DNA of 64,000 bases from Paracoccus methylarcula (GCF_003007735.2 NZ_PXNQ02000006.1:62001-126000), one strand, 5' to 3'; shown: positions 8,470 to 17,861, numbered from the stretch's first letter. Translations and numbers: made by a program. Notes: generated by a model not told the origin, from the sequence alone.

Positions 8470-9798
8470 ATGCCCGCGCCCCTCATGCATATCGAAACTG
8501 CCACTGCCCGGATGCCAGCCGAGGCCGATTGCGTCGTCATCGGCGCCGGGATCACCGGCGTCAGCGCTGCCTACTGGCTGGCACGGGCGGGGCAGCGGGT
8601 CGTGCTGCTGGAAAAGGGCCGGATCGGAGCCGAGCAGTCCAGCCGCAACTGGGGCTGGTGCCGCCAGCAGAACCGCGATGCCCGCGAGTTGCCGCTGTCC
8701 ACCCGCAGTCTCGATCTGTGGGAAGAGATGACCGCCGATATCGGCGAGGATCTCGGTTTCCGGCGCTGCGGCCTGCTGTATCTGTCGGATGACGAGGCCG
8801 AGATCGAGGGCTGGGCGGAATGGGGCCGTTTCGCACGCGGCGAGGGTGTGGATACGCGCATGATCGGCCCCACTGAAGCGGCCGAGCGCGGGGCTGCGAC
8901 CGGCAAGAGCTGGAAGGGCGGCGTCTGGTCGCCGACCGATGGCACTGCCGATCCCTCGCGCGCGGCACCGCTGATCGCCAAGGGGGTCATCCGGCATGGA
9001 GGTATCGTGCTGCAATCCTGTGCCGCGCGGGGCATCGAAACCTCTGGCGGAGCCGTCTCCGGCGTTGTCGCCGAACACGGAACGATCCGGACCCGGCAGG
9101 CGGTGGTGGCGGGCGGGGCATGGGCGGCCAGTTTCCTGCATCAGCTCGGGATCGCTTTTCCGCAGGCTTCGGTGCGCAGCTCGATCCTGTCGGTCGCACC
9201 GGGGGCCGAAGGCCTGCCCGCCGCGCTGCATACCGCCGCCGTCTCGGTGACCCGGCGCGGCGATGGCGGGCATACGCTGGCGATTTCCGGCCGGGCCAAT
9301 CTCGATCCGACGCCGGGGGCGCTGCGGGGCGCCAGGCATTTCCTGCCCATGTTCGCCGGTCGCTGGAGATCGCTGGCGCCGGGTGGACCGCAGGCATGGC
9401 GCGCCGGTTTCGAGACCCGCAGCAAATGGGCGCTGGACCGCGAGACGCCGATGGAGCGCATGCGCATCCTCGACCCGCGCCCTTCCGCCCGGCTGATACG
9501 GGAAACGCTGACCCGCGCCCATCGCCTGTTGCCGGCGCTGAAGCCCCTGCCCGTGCAGGCGCAATGGGCGGGCTATATCGACAGCACGCCCGACGGGGTG
9601 CCGGTGATCGACGCGGCTATCGGCTTGCCCGGTCTGGTCTTGGCAGCGGGGCTGTCGGGGCACGGCTTTGGGATCGGTCCGGGGGTGGGGCATCTCGTCG
9701 CCGATCTGGCCCTTGGTCGCCAGCCAATCACCGCAACCGGGCAATACCGCCTTGCCCGCTTCGATCAGCGGCAATGGGGAAAGGTGGCCAAGTTCTGA
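8470..9798 (+). CDS. FAD-dependent oxidoreductase, DAO (glycine/D-amino acid oxidase) family
   Basis: 442 aa. The FAD dinucleotide-binding motif VVIGAGITGVSAAYWL starts near residue 22, followed by LEKGRIGAEQSSRNWGWCRQ. The C-terminal GHGFGIGPGVGHLVADL is typical of the family's second FAD contact. Members oxidise N-methyl amino acids, D-amino acids or imino acids. No signal peptide, so it is cytoplasmic. Start ATG at 8470 with GGAG 7-10 bases upstream. It is divergent from the Lrp regulator and convergent with a second DAO protein 14 bases away. Substrate unknown; sarcosine-like or opine-like compounds are possible. Confidence 0.88.
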   Translation: MPAPLMHIETATARMPAEADCVVIGAGITGVSAAYWLARAGQRVVLLEKGRIGAEQSSRNWGWCRQQNRDARELPLSTRSLDLWEEMTADIGEDLGFRRCGLLYLSDDEAEIEGWAEWGRFARGEGVDTRMIGPTEAAERGAATGKSWKGGVWSPTDGTADPSRAAPLIAKGVIRHGGIVLQSCAARGIETSGGAVSGVVAEHGTIRTRQAVVAGGAWAASFLHQLGIAFPQASVRSSILSVAPGAEGLPAALHTAAVSVTRRGDGGHTLAISGRANLDPTPGALRGARHFLPMFAGRWRSLAPGGPQAWRAGFETRSKWALDRETPMERMRILDPRPSARLIRETLTRAHRLLPALKPLPVQAQWAGYIDSTPDGVPVIDAAIGLPGLVLAAGLSGHGFGIGPGVGHLVADLALGRQPITATGQYRLARFDQRQWGKVAKF

Positions 9799-9812
9799 CG
9801 AAACGGGTGGGA

Positions 9813-10919
9813 TCATGCCGCGAAACGCCGGATCGAAAAGGGCGCAAGCGGGGTTTCGCATTCGCCAGTGGCAATCAGTTCCGCCATGGCGTCCCCCACG
9901 CCGGGGCCAAGCTGAAAACCGTGACCGCAGAAACCGAAGGCGTGGAACAGACCCGGCGTCGTGGCCGAGGCCCCCATGACCGGCAAACCGTCTCTCACGT
10001 AACCTTCGCAGCCCGACCATTGCCGGATCACCGCCACGTCGCGTAGCGCGGGCATCAGCCGGAGCACCGCGCGAAGCTGTTCGGGCAGTCGCGCCGGATC
10101 GGCGCGCGCATGGCCGGGATCGGGATCGACCGGGACCCGCTCGACCGCGCCGCCGAAGACGACATTGCCGCGCTCGACCTGCCTCAGATAGGCGCCGTGG
10201 GCGCGGGACCAGACCCCGACCACGGGCAGGATACGATGGGGCAACGGCTCGGTCACGCCCATCTGCGGGCCAAAGCTGTCCAGCGGGACATGTTCGCCGA
10301 AACGCGCCGCGATCCCGGTTCCCCATGCCCCGGCACAGTTGAGCAACGCGGCGCCCTCGAACCGGCCCCGACCCGTGCGAACCGCAAAGCCCGAGCCGTT
10401 GCGGGCAATGTCGAGCACCGGCGCCTGATCGACGATCTCGGCCCCCGCCTGTGCCGCCGCCGCCGCGAAGGCGGGGCCGACAAGGCGCGGATTGGCCGAA
10501 CCATCCTGCGGCGAGAAGGAGGCCGCGATGGCCTCGGGTCCAAGGCCGGGAAAGCGGCGGCGGATATCCGCGGGTTCCAGCTCTTCGAGATCGAGGCCGC
10601 AAGGGCGGGCGGCATTGGCAAAACCGCGCATGTCGCTCAACCCGTCCTCGTCGAAGATCAATCGCAGATGCCCCGTGGCGCGAAACTCCACGTCGCGGCC
10701 AAGCAGCTTGTCCGCCTGATGCCACAGGGCCAGCGAACGATGCGCCAGCGGCAATTGCGGCAGGTATCGCCCGCTGCGGCGGATATTGCCGAAGGAGGCA
10801 ACGGTGGCGCCCGCGCCGATGCGATGCCGCTCGATCAGCGTCACCCGCAGGCCGCGCCGCGCCAGGAAGAAGGCCGAGGCCGTCCCCATCAGCCCGCCGC
10901 CCAGAACGATCACGTCCAT
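9813..10919 (-). CDS. FAD-dependent oxidoreductase, HcnC/opine-oxidase beta-type
   Basis: 368 aa DAO-family flavoprotein. VIVLGGGLMGTASAFFLARRG binds FAD at the N-terminus, then ERHRIGAGAT; the C-terminus has GFCGHGFQLGPGVG. In length and motifs it resembles the beta subunit of multi-subunit amino-acid dehydrogenases (HcnC, opine oxidase B, hydroxyproline dehydrogenase beta). The other two subunit types, a small 2Fe-2S protein and an FAD protein with a BFD-like domain, are encoded at 16048-17737. It is divergent from the LysR gene, with a LysR-type site in the shared 109-base gap, so co-control with the hyu operon is likely (inference). Confidence 0.87.
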   Translation of the reverse strand: MDVIVLGGGLMGTASAFFLARRGLRVTLIERHRIGAGATVASFGNIRRSGRYLPQLPLAHRSLALWHQADKLLGRDVEFRATGHLRLIFDEDGLSDMRGFANAARPCGLDLEELEPADIRRRFPGLGPEAIAASFSPQDGSANPRLVGPAFAAAAAQAGAEIVDQAPVLDIARNGSGFAVRTGRGRFEGAALLNCAGAWGTGIAARFGEHVPLDSFGPQMGVTEPLPHRILPVVGVWSRAHGAYLRQVERGNVVFGGAVERVPVDPDPGHARADPARLPEQLRAVLRLMPALRDVAVIRQWSGCEGYVRDGLPVMGASATTPGLFHAFGFCGHGFQLGPGVGDAMAELIATGECETPLAPFSIRRFAA

Positions 10920-11004
10920 TCCGCCGCCTTTCGCCTGTCAGATACCTGTTCCCATCAGAACGCCGAGACCCCGCTTGCGTCAAAGACGAGAAACGGGGCA
11001 TCCT

Positions 11005-11020
11005 ATAAGCACAGCCTATG
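11005..11020. promoter_or_regulatory. LysR-type operator, copy 1 (ATAAG-N6-CTATG)
   Basis: ATAAGCACAGCCTATG contains the T-N11-A core of LysR-family sites. It lies 9 bases upstream of the lysR start and in the divergent gap with the flavoenzyme gene. It matches the perfect palindrome upstream of hyuA in both half-sites and spacing, with one base different in the right arm. Position over the regulator's own start suggests autorepression. Confidence 0.6.
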
Positions 11021-11028
11021 GAATTTTC

Positions 11029-11913
11029 ATGCGCGCACGTCAGCTTGAAGTATTCACCGCCGTCATGCGGGCGGGCACAGTGACCGCGGCGGCGCGATTG
11101 CTCAATATCTCGCAACCGGCACTCAGCCAGATCCTGATCCATGCCGAGGACGAGCTGGGCTTTGCCCTGTTCGACCGCGAGAAGGGGCGGTTGCAGCCCA
11201 CACCCGAGGCGCTGGAGTTGTATCCCGAGGCAGAGCGGCTGTTCGGCGGGCTGGAGGGATTGCGGCGCAAGACCGCCGATCTGCGGCTCGGGCGGGCGGG
11301 GCTGGTGCGGATCGCCGCTTCCCCGCCGCCAGCCATGGCGCTTTTGCCGCAGGCATTGTCGGCCTTTCGGGCGCGGCATCCCGATATCCTGTTGCGCACG
11401 CATGTGGCGCCAATCGCTGCCATGGTGGACTTGCTGCGTGCCGGAGATGCCGCGCTGGCGCTGGCGCTGGACGATAACCTGCCGCCCGATATAGAGGTGG
11501 AACGGATCGGCCTCACCTCCTTTTGCTGCCTGCTGCCCGAGGCGCATCCGTTAGCGGGGGGCGTTGCGGTGAGCTTTGCCGATCTGGCGGAGGAAACGGT
11601 GATTTCCTATCGCAGCATGACCCGCCCCTATGATGAGTTGCAGGCGGCCGCGCGGCGGGAAGGGAGTGGTTTCATTCCGCAGATAGAGATCGACTCCTCG
11701 ATCGCGGCGGCTGGTTTCGTGCAGGCGGGGCTGGGCGTTGCCGTGGTGGATTCGCTGCTTCCCTGGGCACAGTTTCCTGGGATCGCGGTTCGCCCGCTGG
11801 CAGGTGGCCCGGCATTGCCGCTATCCCTGCTGAGCCTGCGCGGCAAGGCGCTGTCGCGTGCCGAGGACTTCATCAGGACGCATTTGCGGGCGATCCGGAT
11901 CGCAAATCCATAA
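11029..11913 (+). CDS. LysR family transcriptional regulator
   Basis: 294 aa from the ATG at 11029; a longer frame to 10786 overlaps the divergent gene and is not used. N-terminal helix-turn-helix (RQLEVFTAVMRAGTVTAAARLL, SQPALSQILIHAEDELGFALF), then a LysR substrate-binding domain. It sits between the HcnC-like flavoenzyme (divergent) and hyuA (same strand). Two matching sites, at 11005-11020 and 11909-11925, flank the gene and suggest that it controls both sides. The inducer is probably the pathway substrate or an intermediate (inference). Confidence 0.93.
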   Translation: MRARQLEVFTAVMRAGTVTAAARLLNISQPALSQILIHAEDELGFALFDREKGRLQPTPEALELYPEAERLFGGLEGLRRKTADLRLGRAGLVRIAASPPPAMALLPQALSAFRARHPDILLRTHVAPIAAMVDLLRAGDAALALALDDNLPPDIEVERIGLTSFCCLLPEAHPLAGGVAVSFADLAEETVISYRSMTRPYDELQAAARREGSGFIPQIEIDSSIAAAGFVQAGLGVAVVDSLLPWAQFPGIAVRPLAGGPALPLSLLSLRGKALSRAEDFIRTHLRAIRIANP

Positions 11914-11925
11914 GTCACCCTTATG
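11909..11925. promoter_or_regulatory. LysR-type operator, copy 2 (perfect CATAAG-N5-CTTATG palindrome)
   Basis: Perfect 6-base arms around 5 bases, with the T-N11-A signature. It overlaps the stop codon of lysR and lies 81 bases upstream of the hyuA start, where an activator site would be expected. It shares ATAAG-N6-(T/C)TATG with copy 1 at 11005. Confidence 0.65.
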
Positions 11926-12005
11926 TCTTGCCGCGGGATGCGTCTTGGACGCGGAGAACGGTTTCTGGTTGGCTCTGGACAGCAGATCGGAGAAGGACGA
12001 CTCTC

Positions 12006-14057
12006 ATGGATGACAGCATCCCGCTTGCTGATTGGAAAGTAGGTGTCGATATCGGCGGCACCTTCATGGATTTCTGCGCGCTCGAAACCCGTTCGGGCCG
12101 GATCGCGTCGCTGAAGGTTCTGACCTCCCCCGATGACCCCGGCGCGGAACTGCTGACCGGGCTGGATCTTTTGGCCGAGCGCGAAGGGCTGGACGCGACA
12201 GGGATCAGTCGCTTCGTGCATGGCACCACGGTCGGAATCAACACCATCCTGCAACGCAAGGGCGCGAGGCTGGCGATGATCACCAATGCGGGTTTCGAGG
12301 ACGTGATCGAGCTGGCCCGGCTGCGCATGCCCGACATGTATTCGCTGTTCTGTCACCGCCCCGAGCCGCTGATCCCGCGTGACCGCATCCTTGGCATTCC
12401 GGCACGGCAGCGCGCCGATGGCTCCGAAAGCCTGCCTCCCGATCCGGAGGCGGTGGCCGAGGCCGTCGCGCAAGCGCGGAAAGCCGGGGCCGAGGGCATC
12501 ATCATCGCCCTTCTGCATAGCTGGCGCGATTGCGCCCAGGAAGCGGCGGTCAAGGCGATGGTCGAGGCCGCTGCGCCGGAGCTGTTCGTCTTTACCTCTT
12601 CCGAGGTCTGGCCGGTGATCCGCGAGTATGAACGCAGCTCGACCGCGATCCTCAACGGTTATGTCCATCCCCGCGTCTCGGGCTATCTGGCGGCACTGGA
12701 GGACCGGCTGCAGGATCGCGGCGTGCCGGCGCGGGCGATGCTGACCAAGTCGAATGGCGGCCTGATGAGCGCGGGCGAGGGGCGGCGCGATTGCGTGTCG
12801 ATGCTGTTGTCGGGCACCGCCTCGGGCGTCATCGGTGCGGCATGGCTGGCCCGGCAGGCGGGCGAGGCGCGGGTGCTGACACTGGATATCGGCGGCACCT
12901 CGGCGGATTTCGCGCTGATCGTGGACGGAGCGGTGCAATATGGCAGCGATGAACTGATCGGGGATTTCCCGCTGCATATCCCCTCGGTCTCGGTCAGTTC
13001 CATCGGCATCGGCGGCGGCTCCATCGCCACGGTGGACAGCCAGGGCGTGCTGCGCGTGGGGCCGGAATCGGCGGGCTCCAGCCCCGGCCCGGCCTGCTAT
13101 GGTCGCGGCGGCAAACGGGCGACGGTGACCGATGCGATGGCCGTCTGCGGCTGGCTGGGCCATTCCGAGATGGCCTATGGACAGTTGCGGATGGATGTCG
13201 GGTTGGCCCGGCGGGTGGTCTCGGAGCTGGCCGACCGGCTTGGACGTGGGGTGGAAGAGACCGCACAGGCCATTCTCGACATCGCCATTTCCGAGATGTT
13301 CGTCGAGGTGGAAAAGCTGTCCTCCCGCGCCGGGGTCGATCTGCGGGATTTCGCGCTGATGCCCTTTGGCGGCGGCGGTCCGATGCTGGGCGCATTCCTT
13401 GCGCGGGAACTGGGCATGAGCCGGGTGATCGCGCCACGCTGGCCGGGCGTCGTCTCGGCGCTTGGCGGGCTGGTGGCGGATTTTCGGGGGGATTTCATCC
13501 GCACGGTCTATGCCGATCTGGATGCCGGCGCCCTGCAGGGGCTGGGTGCCGGGTTCCGGACGCTTTGTGCCGAGGGGCGGGAATGGCTGGCCGCGCAGGG
13601 CCATGACGGGGCGGCGGAGCTTCGGCTGTCAGCCGATATGCGCTATGCCGGCCAGAGCTACGAGATCGAGGTCGCGCTCGAGCCTGACTGGCTGACCGAC
13701 GCCCCCCGCATCGCTGCGGCATTCCATGACACCCATCGGCAGATCTATGATTTCGATGATCCGGAGGGCCGGATCGAGATCGTCAACCTGCGCCTTTCGG
13801 CCATCGGCGCGGGGCCGAAACCGGTCTTTCCCGAAACCGACGGCCAATCGAGCCCTGCGCAGGCGGCGCGCCTTGTGCCGATCCATCTGCATGGCCCGCG
13901 CGAGGTGCCCTTGTTCGAGCGGTCGGCGCTGACCGCCGGGGCACGGTTCGGGGGGCCGGCCATCGTGACGCAGGAGGATACCACCTTCGCCATCCCCGAT
14001 GGCACTTCCGCACAGGTGGACCGCCACCTCAATATCCATCTCGGCTTCGAGGAGTGA
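12006..14057 (+). CDS. hyuA: Hydantoinase/oxoprolinase subunit A (ATP-dependent cyclic amidase)
   Basis: 683 aa from the ATG at 12006, which has GGAGAAGGA upstream. N-terminal Hydant_A_N domain with VGVDIGGTFMD, then the hydantoinase A core with the second phosphate-binding repeat LDIGGTSADFAL and SSIGIGGGSIATVD. HyuA binds ATP and with HyuB opens cyclic amides: 5-oxoproline, N-methylhydantoin, or lactams such as caprolactam and 2-pyrrolidinone in related systems. Acetone/acetophenone carboxylase beta subunits are relatives, but no partner subunits of those are present. First gene of a tightly packed operon, preceded by a LysR-type site. Confidence 0.92.
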   Translation: MDDSIPLADWKVGVDIGGTFMDFCALETRSGRIASLKVLTSPDDPGAELLTGLDLLAEREGLDATGISRFVHGTTVGINTILQRKGARLAMITNAGFEDVIELARLRMPDMYSLFCHRPEPLIPRDRILGIPARQRADGSESLPPDPEAVAEAVAQARKAGAEGIIIALLHSWRDCAQEAAVKAMVEAAAPELFVFTSSEVWPVIREYERSSTAILNGYVHPRVSGYLAALEDRLQDRGVPARAMLTKSNGGLMSAGEGRRDCVSMLLSGTASGVIGAAWLARQAGEARVLTLDIGGTSADFALIVDGAVQYGSDELIGDFPLHIPSVSVSSIGIGGGSIATVDSQGVLRVGPESAGSSPGPACYGRGGKRATVTDAMAVCGWLGHSEMAYGQLRMDVGLARRVVSELADRLGRGVEETAQAILDIAISEMFVEVEKLSSRAGVDLRDFALMPFGGGGPMLGAFLARELGMSRVIAPRWPGVVSALGGLVADFRGDFIRTVYADLDAGALQGLGAGFRTLCAEGREWLAAQGHDGAAELRLSADMRYAGQSYEIEVALEPDWLTDAPRIAAAFHDTHRQIYDFDDPEGRIEIVNLRLSAIGAGPKPVFPETDGQSSPAQAARLVPIHLHGPREVPLFERSALTAGARFGGPAIVTQEDTTFAIPDGTSAQVDRHLNIHLGFEE

Positions 14058-14062
14058 ACCCG

Positions 14063-16051
14063 ATGTATGACAGGATGACCCTTCAGGTGCTGGCCAATCA
14101 TGCGCGTGCCGCAGCCGAGAACATGGCCCATACATTGCACCGCACCGCCCATTCGGCCTTCGTCAAGGAAACCCAGGACTTCACCGTGATGCTGATGGAC
14201 CGGGCGGGCGATACCTTCGCCGTGCCGATGGAGCTTGGCGCGACATGGTATCCGGGTCTCACCTATGGCCGCGCCATCGGGATGGTCGAGGATTACCGCC
14301 CCGGCGACGTCGCTTTCACCAATGATCCCTATTCGGGCCATGTGGCGACGCACGCGCCCGATACCCATCTGTGGAAACCCGTCTTCAGCGGGGGCGAGAT
14401 CGTCGCATGGACCGGCGGACATATCCACAATACCGATATGGGAGGGGCCGTGCCCGCCTCCCTGTCGCGCTCGCTGACCGAGGTGCATCAGGAAGGGCTG
14501 CGTTTTCCGCCGATGAAACTGGTGCGCGAGGGCGAGTTCGATCGGCAGATCCTGCGGATCATGGAAACCAATGTCCGCAAGCCCGCGTTGAATATCGGTG
14601 ACATCAGGGCTCTGGTCGGGGCATTGAATACAGGTGAGCGCAAGGTTCACGCGATGCTGGAACGCTTTGGCAAGCAGGGTTTCCTGACCGGCGTGGCCGC
14701 GCTGAAGGATCAGGCCGAGGCGCAGGCGCGCGAGATCCTGCGCGGCATACCGGATGGCGATTACGTCTTTGCCGATTACGCCGACGAGGACAGCGATATC
14801 GGCAATCCCTGCCGCCTCAAGCTGACGCTGTCCATTCGCGATGACAGCGCGGTGCTGGATTTCACCGGCTCGGACCCGCAGCTTGCCAGCTCGCTCAACG
14901 TCCCTTCGGGCGGCGATCCGCGACATACCATCCTGCTGGTAGGCGTCTATTACGTGCTCTACACGCTCAACCCCCGGATCCTGCTGAATACCGGCCTGAC
15001 CCGTCCCTTTACTTGCATCGCGCCCGAGGGCACGGTGCTGAACCCGGTCGCTCCGGCCGCCGTGGGAATGCGCTCGCTGACCTGTGCGCGGCTGCGCTCG
15101 GTGATCTTCGGGGCGTTCAGCCAGGCCATTCCCGAGAGGATGCCCGCAGCGCCCGCCGGAAACAACTGCATCGTCAATGTCATGACCCATGACGAGCGCA
15201 GCCGGAAGATGGTGATCGCCGCCGTGAACCCGGTGGTCGGCGGAGGCGGCGGGATGCCGCATCGCGATGGCACCAATGGCTCGGGTGCGGATGCGGCCTA
15301 TCTCAAGAATACCCCGATCGAGATCACCGAAACCGAGGTGCCGGTCGAATTCGTCAAATACGGCCTGGCGCGGGATACCGGCGGGGCCGGGCGCTGGCGC
15401 GGCGGGCTGGCGACCGAGATGAGCTTTCGCGTCTTTGCGCCCGATACGCGGATCACCGCCCGTAACCGCGACCGCTCGGTCTTTCGCCCCTGGGGGGTGC
15501 TGGGCGGCCGGGCCGCGGGGCTGTCGGACATGGTGGTCAATCCGGGCGCCGAAGACGAGCGCAGGCTTGGCAATACCGACACGGCGGTGCTTCAGCCCGG
15601 CGACGTGCTGGAGATCCGCTCTGCCGGGGGCGGTGGCCGGGGCGATCCCATGACGCGGGAGCCCTGGCGGGTGGCAAGGGACGTCGCGCGAGGGCATGTC
15701 TCGGCCCGGGCCGCGCGCGAGGAATATGGCGTTGCGCTGAACGATGACGGTGAGGTGGACGAGGCCGCGACCGCGATGCTGCGCGATCAGGCACGCACCC
15801 ATGACGGGCATTTTCACTTTGGCCCCGAACGCGAGGCATATGAGGCGCAATGGACCCCGGCGGCCTATGACCGGCTGACGCGGATCCTGTCGGGCCTGCC
15901 GATCCATTGGCGTTTCTTCGCCAAGACCGAGATTTTCCGGCGCATGCGCGGACGTTCCGGTGCCGAGGGGGTCGAGGCGGCTTTCACCGAGACCTGTGCG
16001 CGCTTCCCCGAACTGCCGCGCCCGTTGCTGGTCGCCGAGGCGGCGGAATGA
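14063..16051 (+). CDS. hyuB: Hydantoinase/oxoprolinase subunit B
   Basis: 662 aa. The ATG at 14063 is chosen because GGAG lies 8 bases upstream; a GTG at 14054 overlaps the hyuA stop but has no site. Hydantoinase B domain from the start (VLANHARAAAENMAHTL), with NDPYSGHVATHAPD and GGHIHNTDMGG typical of the family, and a Gly-rich C-terminal AGGGGRGDP. It forms the hydrolytic partner of HyuA in the ATP-driven ring opening. The stop overlaps the next start as ATGA. Confidence 0.93.
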   Translation: MYDRMTLQVLANHARAAAENMAHTLHRTAHSAFVKETQDFTVMLMDRAGDTFAVPMELGATWYPGLTYGRAIGMVEDYRPGDVAFTNDPYSGHVATHAPDTHLWKPVFSGGEIVAWTGGHIHNTDMGGAVPASLSRSLTEVHQEGLRFPPMKLVREGEFDRQILRIMETNVRKPALNIGDIRALVGALNTGERKVHAMLERFGKQGFLTGVAALKDQAEAQAREILRGIPDGDYVFADYADEDSDIGNPCRLKLTLSIRDDSAVLDFTGSDPQLASSLNVPSGGDPRHTILLVGVYYVLYTLNPRILLNTGLTRPFTCIAPEGTVLNPVAPAAVGMRSLTCARLRSVIFGAFSQAIPERMPAAPAGNNCIVNVMTHDERSRKMVIAAVNPVVGGGGGMPHRDGTNGSGADAAYLKNTPIEITETEVPVEFVKYGLARDTGGAGRWRGGLATEMSFRVFAPDTRITARNRDRSVFRPWGVLGGRAAGLSDMVVNPGAEDERRLGNTDTAVLQPGDVLEIRSAGGGGRGDPMTREPWRVARDVARGHVSARAAREEYGVALNDDGEVDEAATAMLRDQARTHDGHFHFGPEREAYEAQWTPAAYDRLTRILSGLPIHWRFFAKTEIFRRMRGRSGAEGVEAAFTETCARFPELPRPLLVAEAAE

Positions 16052-16370
16052 GCGTGGAGAACGGCTCGGGGCGATTGTGCCGCCTCGCCGAGACCGGGCG
16101 CGAGGCGCTGAGCTTTCATTTCGACGGGCTCAGGATGCAGGCGCTTTCGGGCGATACGGTGCTGACCGGGGTGCTGTTGTCCGCCCATCATCTGCGCATG
16201 GCCGAGTTCGGTCCGGAACGCCGCGCCGGGTTCTGCCTGATGGGCGCATGCCAGGATTGCTGGATCTGGCAAGAGGACGGCCCGCGCTGCGTGCCTGCTC
16301 GACCCCGCTGCGCGAGGGGATGCGGCTTATGTCACGGCCATCCCCGCATTGGCCCGAGGCCGGATCATGA
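16048..16370 (+). CDS. Small 2Fe-2S-binding protein (HcnA/opine-oxidase gamma type), frame break
   Basis: Start ATG 16048 overlaps the hyuB stop. LSFHFDGLRMQALSGDTVLT and GFCLMGACQDC (C-x4-C-x2-C) mark the small ferredoxin-like subunit of multi-subunit amino-acid dehydrogenases. The fourth cluster Cys should follow in an RACSTPL-type motif. That motif is present but in another frame. Adding one base at about 16287 restores LRACSTPLREGMRL and an end at 16370 with an ATGA overlap to the next gene, giving 107 aa, the usual size. As sequenced, the protein would lose the fourth Cys. Confidence 0.82.
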
Positions 16371-17737
16371 GCCGGGTGCTGATCGTCGGCGCGGGGCCTG
16401 CAGGGATGCGGGCCGCCGAAACGCTGGCACGGGCGGGGCTGGCTCCGGTCGTGGTCGATGAGGGCGCAAGATCCGGTGGCCAGATCTACCGCCGCCCGCC
16501 CGATGGTTTCACCCGCCCGCCCAAGGCGCTTTACGGGGCCGAGGCGGGAAAGGCGGCAGCCCTGCACCGGATGTTCGACGCAAAGCTGCGTGAAGGCCGG
16601 ATCACCTGTCATCCGCACAGTTCCGTATTGGGATTTTCCGGTGATATCGCGCAGGTGACCGGTCCGGGCGGCATGATCGGGATCGGCTTTGACCGGCTGA
16701 TCCTCGCGACCGGGGCGATGGACCGCCTCGCGCCGGTGCCGGGCTGGCAGCAGGCGGGAGTCTACAGTCTCGGAGCCGCGCAGATCGCGCTCAAGGCGCA
16801 AGGCGTGGCCTTGGGACGCCGGATCGTGCTGGCCGGTTCGGGGCCATTGCTGAGCTTGGTCGCGCATCAGCTTTGCAAGGCGGGGGCTGGTGTCGCGGCG
16901 GTGCTGGATACTGCTCCGCTTTCGACGCAGGCGGCGGGCGGGTTGCGCATGGCGATGGCGCGTCCCCTGGTGACGGCGCGCGGACTCGCCATGCGCGCCG
17001 GCCTGGGGCGGCTTTATCGTGCGGGCGTGCGGCTGGAGCGGATCGAGGCCGGGGATGATGGTCCCCGTGCAATGCGTTGGCGCGATGCGCGCGGGCGCCC
17101 GCATGTCACCCCATGCGATACGGTTGCGCTTGGCTGGCATCTGCAGGCCGAGACGGCATTGGCCGATCTGGCCGGGATTGCCTTTGACTGGTCCGAGACA
17201 TGGGCGCAATGGCTGCCCCGCGTCGATGCCGAGGGGCGTGCGGGCGGCGGTGTCTACCTGGCCGGGGACGGCATGGGCATCCTGGGTGCGGACGGGGCAG
17301 AGATAGCCGGTCGTCTGGCCGCCAATGCCTGCCTGGCGGATTTGGGACATGCCATCCCCTTGCGGAGCCGAGACAGGGACATGCGCCGTCTTGCCCGGAT
17401 GCGGCGCTTTGCCAAGGGCGTGGCCCAAGCCTTTCCCTGGCCTGCCGGAATGGTCCGGGACCTGCCCGATGATACGGTGCTCTGCCGTTGCGAGGGCGTC
17501 ACCGCCGGTGAATTATGCGCCACGCTCCGCTTGGCCGGGGCAGAGGCCAACCGGGTCAAATCCCTTGGCCGGGTCGGTATGGGGCGGTGCCAGGGCCGTT
17601 ATTGCCAACGCGCCGGGGCGGAACTGATTGCCGCCCGCGCCGGGATCGCGCCCGCTCAGGCAGGCCGGTTGCGGGCGCAGCCACCGGTGCGTCCGGTCCC
17701 CGTTTCGGCGCTCTGCCAGACGGTCGGCAAGGACTGA
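16367..17737 (+). CDS. FAD/NAD(P)-binding oxidoreductase with BFD-like 2Fe-2S domain (HcnB/OoxA-like alpha subunit)
   Basis: 456 aa. VLIVGAGPAGMRAAETLA binds FAD at residues 3-20, with a second Rossmann segment (VLAGSGPLLSLVAHQL) near 150. The C-terminus has CRCEGVT and GRCQGRYCQ, four Cys arranged as in bacterioferritin-associated-ferredoxin-like domains. This is the layout of opine oxidase A, HcnB and the D-hydroxyproline dehydrogenase alpha subunit. The start is the ATG at 16367 overlapping the repaired end of the 2Fe-2S gene. Predicted to pass electrons from the DAO-type subunit through 2Fe-2S centres. Confidence 0.88.
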   Translation: MSRVLIVGAGPAGMRAAETLARAGLAPVVVDEGARSGGQIYRRPPDGFTRPPKALYGAEAGKAAALHRMFDAKLREGRITCHPHSSVLGFSGDIAQVTGPGGMIGIGFDRLILATGAMDRLAPVPGWQQAGVYSLGAAQIALKAQGVALGRRIVLAGSGPLLSLVAHQLCKAGAGVAAVLDTAPLSTQAAGGLRMAMARPLVTARGLAMRAGLGRLYRAGVRLERIEAGDDGPRAMRWRDARGRPHVTPCDTVALGWHLQAETALADLAGIAFDWSETWAQWLPRVDAEGRAGGGVYLAGDGMGILGADGAEIAGRLAANACLADLGHAIPLRSRDRDMRRLARMRRFAKGVAQAFPWPAGMVRDLPDDTVLCRCEGVTAGELCATLRLAGAEANRVKSLGRVGMGRCQGRYCQRAGAELIAARAGIAPAQAGRLRAQPPVRPVPVSALCQTVGKD

Positions 17738-17861
17738 CATCACACAATTTTCTGCCCGGGTCTTGCGGTTTGAAAGCGGATTATGCTGCAAGGCCCATGC
17801 TTTCGGCAGCAGGTGCCAGCCCCTTCGCGCAAAGCTGTCATCAAGACGACGAGAGGTTTCC

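Noticed and set aside
8371..11547. Very long open frame on the minus strand (over 1000 codons)
   Set aside because: It runs antisense or out of frame over three clear genes, is Arg/Gln/His-rich without any domain, and is a usual shadow in GC-rich DNA.
11628..15907. Long minus-strand open frames opposite hyuA and hyuB
   Set aside because: No motif, no ribosome site; both strands stay open because of codon bias of the real genes.
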